DNA of 11,374 nucleotides from Candidatus Aenigmatarchaeota archaeon. Lineage in GTDB: Archaea; Aenigmatarchaeota; Aenigmatarchaeia; PWEA01; JACQIF01. The position numbers and the translations under genes were made by a program. Below are positions 1-5,734 of this stretch, one piece after another. Where the stretch lies: positions 1-11,374 of the forward strand of contig JACQIF010000086.1 in assembly GCA_016198635.1 (NCBI GenBank), in the 5' to 3' direction. The notes under the pieces were generated by a model that did no database searches, had not been told where the DNA came from, and saw nothing but the letters and a program-made list of their open reading frames with translations. Positions within the stretch are counted from its first letter, which is position 1. Each line of letters starts with the position of its first letter.

Positions 1-27
1 CCTCGAAACGCTGAGGCGTTTCGCAGG
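1..27. repeat. Hairpin at window edge
   Basis: Perfect 8-bp stem CGAAACGC (4-11) / GCGTTTCG (16-23) with loop TGAG. CCT (1-3) can pair with AGG (25-27) across one bulged C, so the stem may continue beyond the window. It shares the CGAAAC/GTTTCG arms of the hairpins downstream. Its function is unknown; it could be the 3' end of an upstream transcript. Confidence 0.6.
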
Positions 28-82
28 CCTTCCGGCACGAACAAATCTCGTCCCCAGCGCCACGAAAATATCACAATGCGAT

Positions 83-108
83 GGAACGAAACATCAGTTT
101 CGGCTTCC
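83..108. repeat. Hairpin upstream of the first gene
   Basis: CGAAAC (87-92) pairs with GTTTCG (97-102) around loop ATCA. GGAA (83-86) and TTCC (105-108) extend the stem across a GC bulge. It lies upstream of the TATA box at 121, so it is probably not in the mRNA of the gene at 149. It has the same arm sequence as the hairpin at 1-27. Confidence 0.55.
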
Positions 109-120
109 CGCGCCACTAAG

Positions 121-128
121 TTAAATAG
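121..128 (+). promoter_or_regulatory. Putative TATA box for the 149-592 gene
   Basis: TTAAATAG lies about 24-25 nt (from its centre) before the ATG at 149, the usual archaeal TATA-to-transcription-start distance. The mRNA would therefore begin at or next to the start codon (leaderless). This is inferred from spacing only. Confidence 0.5.
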
Positions 129-148
129 ATTACCCGCTTAGTAAAGGT

Positions 149-592
149 ATGGCACTGCTCAGTCAATCACGTGCGATGAATCTCTCAAAATCCATAGCTG
201 ACCGCGTGGCGCAAATAGGCTACAAAGACGACATGGGGGCGCTGACAGAGTACAGATGGTCTGACGGACGAGGCCGCGACGAGCGCCTATCTATCGTTGT
301 TGAGGATAGGAGAGGCTTATCGTCTCCAAATACTGCGCTGAAGATTAGAATGAGACGCTTCGACGGGCATCCAATCGTCCGCGTTATCGACAGCACTGAA
401 GAGTACGGGCTTACAGGATGCGTGAGAAAGTACGAGACCCAAGTGATTCTGGGGGACGAGGACGTGGCTGCGCCGGCCACAGACACGCTCACAAGAGACA
501 TCATTAAGCTTCTCGGCCAAGACGAGGCCCAAAACCATTATGAAATGCTTCTGGGTGACGTTCAGCGCATTCTAGCGAACACAAAAAAGTAG
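149..592 (+). CDS. Hypothetical protein, 147 aa
   Basis: I do not recognise this protein. It is a soluble-looking mixed alpha/beta sequence with no signal peptide, membrane segment or obvious catalytic motif. Residues 30-110 are rich in charged and beta-forming residues, and residues 110-147 look helical, ending in a basic tail. The ATG at 149 fits a TATA box at 121-128 on a leaderless mRNA; an internal ATG at 176 (residue 10) is an alternative. The TAG stop at 590-592 is followed by five T at 595-599, which could serve as an archaeal T-rich terminator but also overlaps a TATA-like box. About 460 bp of hairpin-rich DNA separates it from uL3, so it is probably not part of the ribosomal operon. 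Hairpins of related sequence lie on both sides. That it is real is likely from its length, promoter spacing and protein-like composition; its function is unknown. Confidence 0.7.
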   Translation: MALLSQSRAMNLSKSIADRVAQIGYKDDMGALTEYRWSDGRGRDERLSIVVEDRRGLSSPNTALKIRMRRFDGHPIVRVIDSTEEYGLTGCVRKYETQVILGDEDVAAPATDTLTRDIIKLLGQDEAQNHYEMLLGDVQRILANTKK

Positions 593-596
593 CATT

Positions 597-604
597 TTTA
601 TAAA
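597..604 (+). promoter_or_regulatory. TATA-like box 1
   Basis: TTTATAAA is a strong match to the archaeal TATA consensus. It lies just after the stop of the 147-aa gene, within the T-rich 595-605 stretch. Transcription would start near 625, inside the first hairpin. There is no downstream coding frame before uL3, so it would serve a non-coding RNA or be fortuitous; the T-run could instead be a terminator. Confidence 0.3.
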
Positions 605-618
605 TCAATTTCCGTTGT

Positions 619-640
619 CTTGCGAACCAAAGTTCGCAAG
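619..640. repeat. Perfect hairpin, 9-bp stem
   Basis: CTTGCGAAC (619-627) pairs with GTTCGCAAG (632-640) around loop CAAA. First of the 593-1054 series. Confidence 0.7.
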
Positions 641-659
641 TTTGCGACTCTGTCGCAAA
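641..659. repeat. Perfect hairpin, 8-bp stem
   Basis: TTTGCGAC (641-648) pairs with GTCGCAAA (652-659) around loop TCT. It directly abuts the previous hairpin. Its last three bases are shared with the long-range stem starting at 657, so full formation of both is mutually exclusive. Confidence 0.7.
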
Positions 660-727
660 TGCACTGAAGGTCTCCGAACAAAGTTCGGAGGCTTCGAAAC
701 TTTACGAGTTTCGAAGGCAGTGCATTT
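657..727. repeat. Branched fold: outer stem enclosing two hairpins
   Basis: AAATGCACTG (657-666) is the exact reverse complement of CAGTGCATTT (718-727), a 10-bp outer stem. Inside lie two perfect hairpins: CTCCGAAC/GTTCGGAG (672-690, loop AAA) and CTTCGAAACT/AGTTTCGAAG (692-716, loop TTACG). Together they form a compact three-way junction with only 1-5 unpaired nucleotides between stems. Such nesting suggests a folded RNA rather than chance palindromes, though a DNA cruciform is possible. Confidence 0.6.
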
Positions 728-732
728 ATATA
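725..732 (+). promoter_or_regulatory. TATA-like box 2
   Basis: TTTATATA matches the archaeal TATA consensus. It overlaps the right arm of the branched fold. A start near 755 would place the hairpins of 760-908 in the transcript. No open reading frame follows on this strand. Confidence 0.3.
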
Positions 733-759
733 GGTTTCTCGCGTAGCGTAAGCGTCTCT

Positions 760-778
760 CAACGCAGGCGAGGCGTTG
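760..778. repeat. Hairpin, 6-bp stem
   Basis: CAACGC (760-765) pairs with GCGTTG (773-778) around a 7-nt loop. Weaker than its neighbours. Confidence 0.45.
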
Positions 779-805
779 CAAAACAGCTTGCCAAAAACCG
801 TACGA

Positions 806-827
806 CTTTGTGACGCACGTCGCAAAG
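806..827. repeat. Near-perfect hairpin, 10-bp stem
   Basis: CTTTGTGACG (806-815) pairs with CGTCGCAAAG (818-827), with one T-G wobble at 811/822. The formal 2-nt loop would open by at least one pair. Confidence 0.55.
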
Positions 828-829
828 AT

Positions 830-871
830 CTTCGAACTATGTTCGAAGTACTTCGAAACGAGGTTTCGAAG
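830..871. repeat. Tandem TTCGAA hairpins
   Basis: CTTCGAAC/GTTCGAAG (830-848, loop TAT) is followed after 2 nt by CTTCGAAAC/GTTTCGAAG (851-871, loop GAG). The second repeats the arms of the hairpin at 692-716. The inner arms (841-848 and 851-859) can also pair with each other, so an alternative single hairpin competes with the two. Confidence 0.65.
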
Positions 872-884
872 AAACGCCGCTTAT

Positions 885-908
885 TCTACGTGTAGACGTC
901 GCAAGACG
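885..908. repeat. Two small adjoining hairpins
   Basis: TCTAC/GTAGA (885-896, 2-nt loop) is followed directly by CGTC-GCAA-GACG (897-908). The second has a GNRA-type tetraloop (GCAA), a stable loop typical of structured RNA. Both stems are short. Confidence 0.4.
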
Positions 909-962
909 AAAAAACAGCCTTTACCTCGGGCATTGAAAGCCTTGATGCGCCGAATTAAAGCC

Positions 963-970
963 TTTAAATA
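963..970 (+). promoter_or_regulatory. Likely promoter (TATA box) of the ribosomal operon
   Basis: TTTAAATA is a textbook archaeal TATA box, with purines AAAG at 957-960 where a BRE would lie. Expected transcription start is near 992, giving a leader of about 60 nt before the uL3 ATG at 1055. An 8-bp palindrome CTTCGAAG (973-980) lies between box and start, where a repressor could act. The position is inferred from consensus and spacing. Confidence 0.6.
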
Positions 971-993
971 GCCTTCGAAGTAGGTAAACGCAA

Positions 994-1040
994 GCGTGCC
1001 GCGCACGCAAAGGTGTTACCTTGATGGGCTCTCAGGCCAT
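994..1040 (+). promoter_or_regulatory. Structured 5' leader of the uL3 operon
   Basis: Two stems lie in the predicted leader. GCGTGC (994-999) pairs with GCACGC (1003-1008) around CGC. The 17-nt segment 1024-1040 folds with four outer and two inner pairs around one G-G mismatch. AGGTAA (982-987) could also pair with TTACCT (1016-1021) if transcription starts upstream of 982. The SD-like GGGTG at 1045-1049 precedes the ATG by 5 nt. The structure could mediate feedback by a ribosomal protein; this is inference. Confidence 0.4.
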
Positions 1041-1054
1041 AATAGGGTGCAAGT

Positions 1055-2041
1055 ATGCCATACGTACACAAGTCTCGCGCAGGAACGATGCAGTATTGGC
1101 CCCGCAAGAGAGCCGCGCGGATCTATCCTAATATTTCTATAGAAGCGTCGAAAGTTCTAGTAGACGGAGTTCGCCCGCTTGTTTTTGCCGCATACAAGGC
1201 CGGAATGACGCACACCATCATCGTCGATACAATTAAGGGCTCGCCGTCCTTTAACCAGCCCATATCCGTACCTGTTAGCGTGTTGGATGCTCCTCCGTTG
1301 TTCGTTATCGGTGTCCGTTGCTATACACGCGTCGCACGTAATGAAGTCTCTTCTTTTGATATCTACACGCAAAACATTCCAAAGGAGATGCGCCTCTTGA
1401 AGAAGAGCAAGCACAAAACGGAAGATATCGAATCCAAGAAGTCTGCTCTTTCTGACGTTCGCCTCATCGTCGCGACACAGCCAACAAAGAGCGGGATGAG
1501 CAAGAAGACTCCTGAAATCTTCGAAGTCGACGTAAGCGGCGCACTCGAGGACAGAATAAAATACGCCAAGGAGAAGCTTGGTAAAGAGCTCACCATAAAC
1601 GATACGTTCAACGAGGGCCAGTTCGTTGATGTGACGGCAATTACGAAAGGCCACGGCTTCCAGGGTGTCGTCAAGCGCTTCGGCACGAAACTGCAGGGGC
1701 GCAAGAACGAACAGTCACACAGGCAGATAGGCGTGCACGGAACCGAACACGAGGGCCGCATCCGCTTCACAGTCCCTATGGCAGGCCAGCACGGCTTCCA
1801 CCGTCGCACGGAACACAACAAGCAGATATTCAAAATCGCTAACGACGGATTCGCGCCGAAAGGTGGCTTCGTGCGTTACGGAGCAGCGCCGAAAACATTT
1901 GTGTTTGTAAAAGGCAGCGTTGGTGGACCGAGGAAGCGGTTGGTCTTCCTGCGCGCACCTCTCCGCGCACCTTCGAAGGGATATCCGATAACGATACAAG
2001 AGATCGGCGCAGCGAGCCAGCAAGGCGCACGCACTCGGTGA
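1055..2041 (+). CDS. rpl3: Large-subunit ribosomal protein uL3
   Basis: uL3 binds 23S rRNA near its 3' end and reaches the peptidyl-transferase centre. The 328-residue length fits archaeal L3. The N-terminus has the archaeal PRKRAARIYP segment. The central region carries the family signature KGHGFQGVVKRFG (about residues 200-212), followed by the histidine/arginine-rich loop HGTEHEGRIRFTVPMAGQHG that lies near the catalytic centre. The ATG at 1055 is preceded by SD-like GGGTG and by a TATA box 85-92 bp upstream, so this is the first gene of the operon. The TGA stop (2039-2041) is embedded in the SD site of uL4. Nothing is missing or truncated. Confidence 0.97.
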   Translation: MPYVHKSRAGTMQYWPRKRAARIYPNISIEASKVLVDGVRPLVFAAYKAGMTHTIIVDTIKGSPSFNQPISVPVSVLDAPPLFVIGVRCYTRVARNEVSSFDIYTQNIPKEMRLLKKSKHKTEDIESKKSALSDVRLIVATQPTKSGMSKKTPEIFEVDVSGALEDRIKYAKEKLGKELTINDTFNEGQFVDVTAITKGHGFQGVVKRFGTKLQGRKNEQSHRQIGVHGTEHEGRIRFTVPMAGQHGFHRRTEHNKQIFKIANDGFAPKGGFVRYGAAPKTFVFVKGSVGGPRKRLVFLRAPLRAPSKGYPITIQEIGAASQQGARTR

Positions 2042-2046
2042 TAACG

Positions 2047-2850
2047 ATGAAAACAGATGTTCATGGTTTGGATGGCAAGAAGACAGGTACGCTCGACCTG
2101 CCGCGCGTTTTCGCAACGCCTTACAGGCCTGACCTCATAACACGTGTTGTGCTGGCATACCAGGCTGCGCGACGCCAGGTCTACGGCACGGACCCAATGG
2201 CCGGCATGCGTTCGAGCGCGCATTACCACGGTTACCGAGACCTGCGTCCAGGCGTCGTAATGATGAACAAGGAGATGGCTCGGCTGCCGCGTCTTCACGG
2301 CGACACACCGTCACACATGGCGATGCGCGCGCGGCTGACGTCAGGTGCCGTAGGCGGTCGCACCGTCCACGGCCCGCGCTCGACGCGTGTTTGGGCTCAA
2401 AAGGTCAACGCCCGTGAGCGCATAGCAGCGATACGCAGCGCCATCGCAGCCACGACAAGCATCGAACTGGTCAAGTCACGCAATCACAACTATGGCGGCT
2501 CTGTACCGATCGTAGTTGACGACGCCTTGCAGAACATCAAGAAAACGAAAGAACTGGAAAAGGCGCTTCACGCGATAGGCTTGGAGAAAGATTTGGAGCG
2601 CAGCTCTGACAAGCGCGTCCGCGCCGGCCGCGGAAAGACACGCGGCCGCAGGTACAAGGTGCGCAGAGGACCGTTAATAGTTGTCTCAAAAGACGACGGC
2701 ATCGTTCGTGCTGCGGCCGGACTGCTCGGCGTTGACGTAGCGAACGTGAACACGTTGAACGCAGAGCTACTGGCTCCAGGGGCGCACGGCGCGCGGCTCA
2801 CTGTATGGACCCGTTCAGCCGTCGAAGCGATAGGAAAGAAATATGCGTGA
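2047..2850 (+). CDS. rpl4: Large-subunit ribosomal protein uL4
   Basis: uL4 is an early 23S rRNA binder whose extended loop lines the peptide exit tunnel. The sequence shows the archaeal L4 N-terminal fold, then the long basic loop with GMRSSAHYHGYRD and GGRTVHGPRSTRVWAQKVN (about residues 50-120), and a C-terminal globular part with RAGRGKTRGRRYKVRRGPL and the end motif near GARLTVWTRSAVEAI. I chose the ATG at 2047 (267 aa) because GGTGAT at 2037-2042 gives a normal SD spacing. An in-frame GTG at 2038 would add three residues but would itself be part of the SD. The frame is intact and follows uL3 with no real gap. In bacteria L4 represses its own operon; nothing here shows that for this gene. 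Confidence 0.96.
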   Translation: MKTDVHGLDGKKTGTLDLPRVFATPYRPDLITRVVLAYQAARRQVYGTDPMAGMRSSAHYHGYRDLRPGVVMMNKEMARLPRLHGDTPSHMAMRARLTSGAVGGRTVHGPRSTRVWAQKVNARERIAAIRSAIAATTSIELVKSRNHNYGGSVPIVVDDALQNIKKTKELEKALHAIGLEKDLERSSDKRVRAGRGKTRGRRYKVRRGPLIVVSKDDGIVRAAAGLLGVDVANVNTLNAELLAPGAHGARLTVWTRSAVEAIGKKYA

Positions 2851-2855
2851 TTACC

Positions 2856-3206
2856 ATGGCAGAAGCTGTAAAAAGAGAGAAGTCTGCGGCGAAGAAGGTG
2901 ACGAAAGCAGCGTCGGATAAAAAGAAGTCTTCGCTACCTCCTCTAACGAACCCATGGACGATACTGCAGTATCCGCATCTCACGGAAAAGAGCATCGGTC
3001 TTGTTGAATCGAAAAACACTCTAGTGTTCGTTGTCGATCCACGCATGAACAAGAAGCAGGTAAAGTGGGCAGTAGAGCACGCGTTCAGCGTCCGTGTGAC
3101 TAACGTGAACGTATTGAACGACCGCAAGAACCGAAAGCGCGCGTTCGTTACGCTGGCGAAAGAAAACAACGCACTGGACATCGCAACGCGTCTTGGAATG
3201 ATATGA
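2856..3206 (+). CDS. rpl23: Large-subunit ribosomal protein uL23
   Basis: uL23 sits at the peptide tunnel exit and is the docking site for SRP and other exit factors. The conserved core begins at about residue 37 (ILQYPHLTEKSIGLVESKNTLVF) and continues through MNKKQVKWAVEHAFSVRVTNVNVLN, which is diagnostic for the family. A lysine/serine-rich N-terminal tail of about 30 residues precedes it. The open frame extends upstream to 2805, overlapping uL4, but the ATG at 2856 (116 aa) is preferred: GTGAT at 2847-2851 contains the uL4 stop and acts as SD. The 17 upstream residues come from the uL4 overlap and do not resemble uL23. Confidence 0.95.
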   Translation: MAEAVKREKSAAKKVTKAASDKKKSSLPPLTNPWTILQYPHLTEKSIGLVESKNTLVFVVDPRMNKKQVKWAVEHAFSVRVTNVNVLNDRKNRKRAFVTLAKENNALDIATRLGMI

Positions 3207-3216
3207 GGTCATAGTT

Positions 3217-3903
3217 ATGGGAAAGGTAATACGCGCACAGAAGAAAGGGAAATCGCCACGCTTCCAAGTGCCCTCGCATAGACATCTTGGCCGCCCTTCG
3301 TATATGGAAGGATCGCTCGTAATCGAAGACATAGTCCACGCGACAGGCAGGAACACGCCGCTGCTGGAAGTCCGAAACAGCGGAGGGACGAAAGGCCTGA
3401 TGATAGCTCCCGAGGGCGTGGCCAACGGCGACACACTCGTCGTCGGAACGGGCGAAGTGAAGCCCGGTAACGTGCTCCCGCTCGGGCAGATACCCGAAGG
3501 CATTCCAATATTCAACATAGAGGCGCAGCCTGGTGATGGAGGCTCCTACGCCCGCAGCAGCGGCTCATTCGCATTCATAGTATCGAAAGGTGCACGCGTC
3601 GTCGTGCGGCTGCCTTCAAAAAAGACGCGCGAGTTCAACGTGTCGTGTCGAGCAACGATCGGAACGCCGGCCGGAGCTGGACGCAAAGACAAACCGTTCG
3701 TCAGCGCAGGCGCGCGCCACCACTACATGAAGGCGCACGGCAAAGCATATCCAACCACGAGCGGGGACAAGATGAACGCAGTCGACCACCCGTTCGGCGG
3801 CAAGACTAAGAAAGGTATACCCAAGACAGTATCTCGCCACACGCCTCCTGGAGCAAAGGTTGGTTCGATTGCGGCCAGCAGAACAGGACGAAAGAAGAAG
3901 TGA
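3217..3903 (+). CDS. rpl2: Large-subunit ribosomal protein uL2
   Basis: uL2 is a core 23S rRNA-binding protein required for subunit joining and peptidyl-transferase activity. The N-terminus (MGKVIRAQKKGK) and the GTGEVKPGNVLPLGQIPEG segment are archaeal L2 features. The C-terminal conserved stretch MNAVDHPFGG (about residues 188-197), followed by TVSRHTPPGAKVGSIAASRTG, is the functional signature. Its 228 residues are slightly short for archaeal L2: the glycine/histidine-rich loop after DHPFGG is reduced to KTKKGIPK. The start is the ATG at 3217 with SD GAGGT at 3205-3209 overlapping the uL23 stop. Confidence 0.97.
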   Translation: MGKVIRAQKKGKSPRFQVPSHRHLGRPSYMEGSLVIEDIVHATGRNTPLLEVRNSGGTKGLMIAPEGVANGDTLVVGTGEVKPGNVLPLGQIPEGIPIFNIEAQPGDGGSYARSSGSFAFIVSKGARVVVRLPSKKTREFNVSCRATIGTPAGAGRKDKPFVSAGARHHYMKAHGKAYPTTSGDKMNAVDHPFGGKTKKGIPKTVSRHTPPGAKVGSIAASRTGRKKK

Positions 3904-3909
3904 TGACAA

Positions 3910-4287
3910 ATGCCAAAAGACTACATATACCGCGGGAAGACGCTGGACGAACTGAAGGCGCTGAGCCTCGAGGAGTTTGCGGCGCTGCTGCCGTCACGCG
4001 AACGCCGCTCGCTGAAACGCGGCATGTCAGACGCCCAGAAGACGCTGCTCAAGGATATCCGTGCGAACGCGTTCGTGAAGACGCACGTACGTGACATGCT
4101 AATACTCCCTGAGATGGTCGGCAAGAAAGTCGCCGTCTATAATGGCAAGGAGTTCGTCACGTACGAAATCATCCCGCAGATGGTCGGCCTCCGCTTGGGA
4201 GACTTTTCCATAAGCGTGAAAGAGGTCAAGCACTCCTCGCCTGGAATGGGCGCAACGCGCTCGTCCAAGTACGTACCGTTGAAGTGA
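3910..4287 (+). CDS. rps19: Small-subunit ribosomal protein uS19
   Basis: uS19 is in the small-subunit head, contacting 16S rRNA and approaching the A-site tRNA. The 125-residue protein has an archaeal N-terminal part ([19 protein letters not shown]) and the conserved C-terminal core [32 protein letters not shown] and a final SSKYVPLK. The ATG at 3910 follows GTGAT at 3900-3904, in which the uL2 stop codon is embedded. The TGA stop in turn lies in the SD of uL22. No unusual features in the protein. Confidence 0.96.
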   Translation: MPKDYIYRGKTLDELKALSLEEFAALLPSRERRSLKRGMSDAQKTLLKDIRANAFVKTHVRDMLILPEMVGKKVAVYNGKEFVTYEIIPQMVGLRLGDFSISVKEVKHSSPGMGATRSSKYVPLK

Positions 4288-4292
4288 TGGTT

Positions 4293-4799
4293 ATGAAAGC
4301 ATCGTATCCCGTCGAGATTCGCGAGCGCGAAGCAAGCGCGGCAGGCATAGGCCTGCCTGTATCGACTAAGAAGGCGCGTTTCGTCTGCGACAAGATAAAC
4401 GGGCTGCCTGTTGACAGAGCGAAGCGATTTCTGGAGGCGCTCATCGACGAACGCATAGATATCGATGGCCAGCACTTCACAAGCGCCGCACAGCGCGTGC
4501 TCGAGGTGCTGGAAAGCGCAACGAAGAACGCCGAGTTCCGAGGACTTGGAAAGCTGCGCGTGCGCACCGTAACGGCAGAAGAAGGGCCGCACCGCATGCG
4601 CCGCAAGCGCCAAGGCGGCCGCAAGTTCAAACTCACTCACGTGAAGATCGTGCTGGAAGAAACGGAAAGGCCTGCCCCGAAAAAGACCGAGGAAAAGAAA
4701 CAAAATGGGCACAAGCACGCTGCGGAAGACGAGCAAAGGAAGCCTACGGAAGCCAATGCCAAGCCTGCGAAGGGCGAAACCAAAGGTGACACACAATGA
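4293..4799 (+). CDS. rpl22: Large-subunit ribosomal protein uL22 with charged C-terminal tail
   Basis: uL22 lines the peptide exit tunnel through its long beta-hairpin. Core features: ATKNAEFRGLGKLRVRTV, then GPHRMRRKRQGGRK (the hairpin tip) and LTHVKIVLEE. Residues from about 122 to 168 form a tail rich in Lys, Glu, Ala and Pro, low in complexity and probably disordered. Two in-frame starts lie further upstream (GTG 4284, ATG 4287). I prefer the ATG at 4293 (168 aa) because GTGAT at 4284-4288 then acts as SD with the same spacing as other junctions, and because the family begins close to the YPVEIRE region. The stop overlaps the ATG of uS3 (ATGA). Confidence 0.94.
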   Translation: MKASYPVEIREREASAAGIGLPVSTKKARFVCDKINGLPVDRAKRFLEALIDERIDIDGQHFTSAAQRVLEVLESATKNAEFRGLGKLRVRTVTAEEGPHRMRRKRQGGRKFKLTHVKIVLEETERPAPKKTEEKKQNGHKHAAEDEQRKPTEANAKPAKGETKGDTQ

Positions 4800-5734
4800 G
4801 CACGGTCAAAACGTTCGTCAGCAAAGGGATACGCCGCCTGACCATAGACGAGTATCTCAAGAAGACGTTCCAACGCGCCGGCTACTCGCACTCCGACATC
4901 CGCCGCACGCCGCTTGGGATGCGAATCACAGTCTTCGCTGACAGAGTAGGCCTCATAATCGGGCGTGGTGGTCAGACAATAAATGCCGTCACGGAAAAGC
5001 TCGAAAAGGAGTTCGGCCTAGAGAGCCCGCGGCTCGCTGTCGAGGAGATAGACAAGCCGTTCCTCAACGCCCGCATCGTGGCAGAGGAGATAAAGGGAGC
5101 GATAGAGAAGAACGTCAACCCACGCAAGATAACGAACATCATGATACAGCGTATAATGGAGAACGGTGCCGTCGGATGCCAGATAAGGATAAGCGGGCGC
5201 ACGAGCGGCAGCATGTCGCGCCGCGACAAGCACCAGATCGGCTACCTCAAGCACTCAGGCCAGTACGCGAAGGATATGGTCGATACTGCAATCGTGGAAG
5301 CATTCACCAAACTGTCTGCCGTCGGCATCCAGGTCAAGATAATGCGCTCCAAGCCTGAAGCGGACATAGTACAGCTGCGCGCGACACTAGAGAAAGGCCC
5401 TGCTAAAACTGTTGTGCGCGAGCTCAAGTGCCCTGTATGCGGCAAGGATTATGACAACGAGCGCTCGCTGAAGATACACATAGGCCAGCGCCACCCAGAA
5501 GCACCGGTGCCTGTCGCAACTCCTGAGACTGCGCAGCCAGTGGCGCCTGCGACCGAAGAGACCAAAGTGGCGCAGCTCCTTGAAGGCAACGTGACGGACG
5601 TGAAGAAGGAGATAGAAGACTCTCGTCGGCCGGACGTACGCGCACTGCTCCGCGCGGAACGTGAAGGCAAGAACCGCAAGGGCGTTGTGGATTACTTGGA
5701 GAAGCGCGTCGCGGAGAAGGAGGCGAAGGAGTGA
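4796..5734 (+). CDS. rps3: Small-subunit ribosomal protein uS3 with C-terminal C2H2 zinc finger
   Basis: uS3 forms part of the mRNA entry channel on the 30S head. Residues 1-200 are a normal archaeal uS3: a KH domain with GRGG at 56-59, then a C-terminal domain with GCQIRISGRTSGSMSRRDKH (127-146). The protein is 312 residues, roughly 80-100 longer than typical archaeal uS3. The extra part starts with a canonical C2H2 zinc finger: C212, C215, H228, H233 (C-x2-C-x12-H-x4-H), with aromatic Y219 and L225 at the two hydrophobic consensus positions. A Pro/Ala/Thr-rich linker (about 234-258) leads to a charged helical end (259-312) containing ALLRAEREGKNRKGVVDYL. The frame runs without a break, so this is a fused domain and not a separate gene. 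SD GGTGA at 4785-4789; the ATG overlaps the uL22 stop. Confidence 0.96.
   Translation: MSTVKTFVSKGIRRLTIDEYLKKTFQRAGYSHSDIRRTPLGMRITVFADRVGLIIGRGGQTINAVTEKLEKEFGLESPRLAVEEIDKPFLNARIVAEEIKGAIEKNVNPRKITNIMIQRIMENGAVGCQIRISGRTSGSMSRRDKHQIGYLKHSGQYAKDMVDTAIVEAFTKLSAVGIQVKIMRSKPEADIVQLRATLEKGPAKTVVRELKCPVCGKDYDNERSLKIHIGQRHPEAPVPVATPETAQPVAPATEETKVAQLLEGNVTDVKKEIEDSRRPDVRALLRAEREGKNRKGVVDYLEKRVAEKEAKE

Larger units (their letters stand above)
593..1054. other. Hairpin-rich non-coding region before the ribosomal operon
   Basis: No convincing coding frame and no tRNA- or rRNA-like fold was seen. The stretch holds at least eight short inverted repeats with small loops, many with arms of the type CTTCGAAC/GTTCGAAG. 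The palindrome TTCGAA occurs seven times between 693 and 979. Three archaeal TATA-like boxes (597-604, 725-732, 963-970) divide it into segments. It could encode one or two structured small RNAs, act as protein-binding DNA, or be a patch of palindromic repeats. The last 60 bp are the likely uL3 leader. Confidence 0.7.

Noticed and set aside
598..825. 75-codon minus-strand open frame in the non-coding region
   Set aside because: It is made of the palindromic repeats, has no SD or promoter, and its translation looks like no protein family.
611..910. CRISPR array in the repeat-rich region
   Set aside because: The repeats are palindromes of varying length and sequence, without a constant repeat-spacer period.
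611..910. tRNA, 5S rRNA or SRP RNA gene
   Set aside because: The GTTCGAA strings resemble T-loops, but no acceptor, D or anticodon arms are found at the right distances, and no other RNA family fold was recognisable.
2805..2855. N-terminal extension of uL23 from 2805
   Set aside because: It overlaps the end of uL4, lacks an SD, and is not uL23-like; ATG 2856 has a good SD. The same reasoning removes upstream extensions of Rpp29 (6161), uS14 (9190) and eL32 (10381).
5429..5734. Zinc-finger tail of uS3 as a separate gene
   Set aside because: The frame is continuous with uS3, and no SD plus start codon was found just before the finger.
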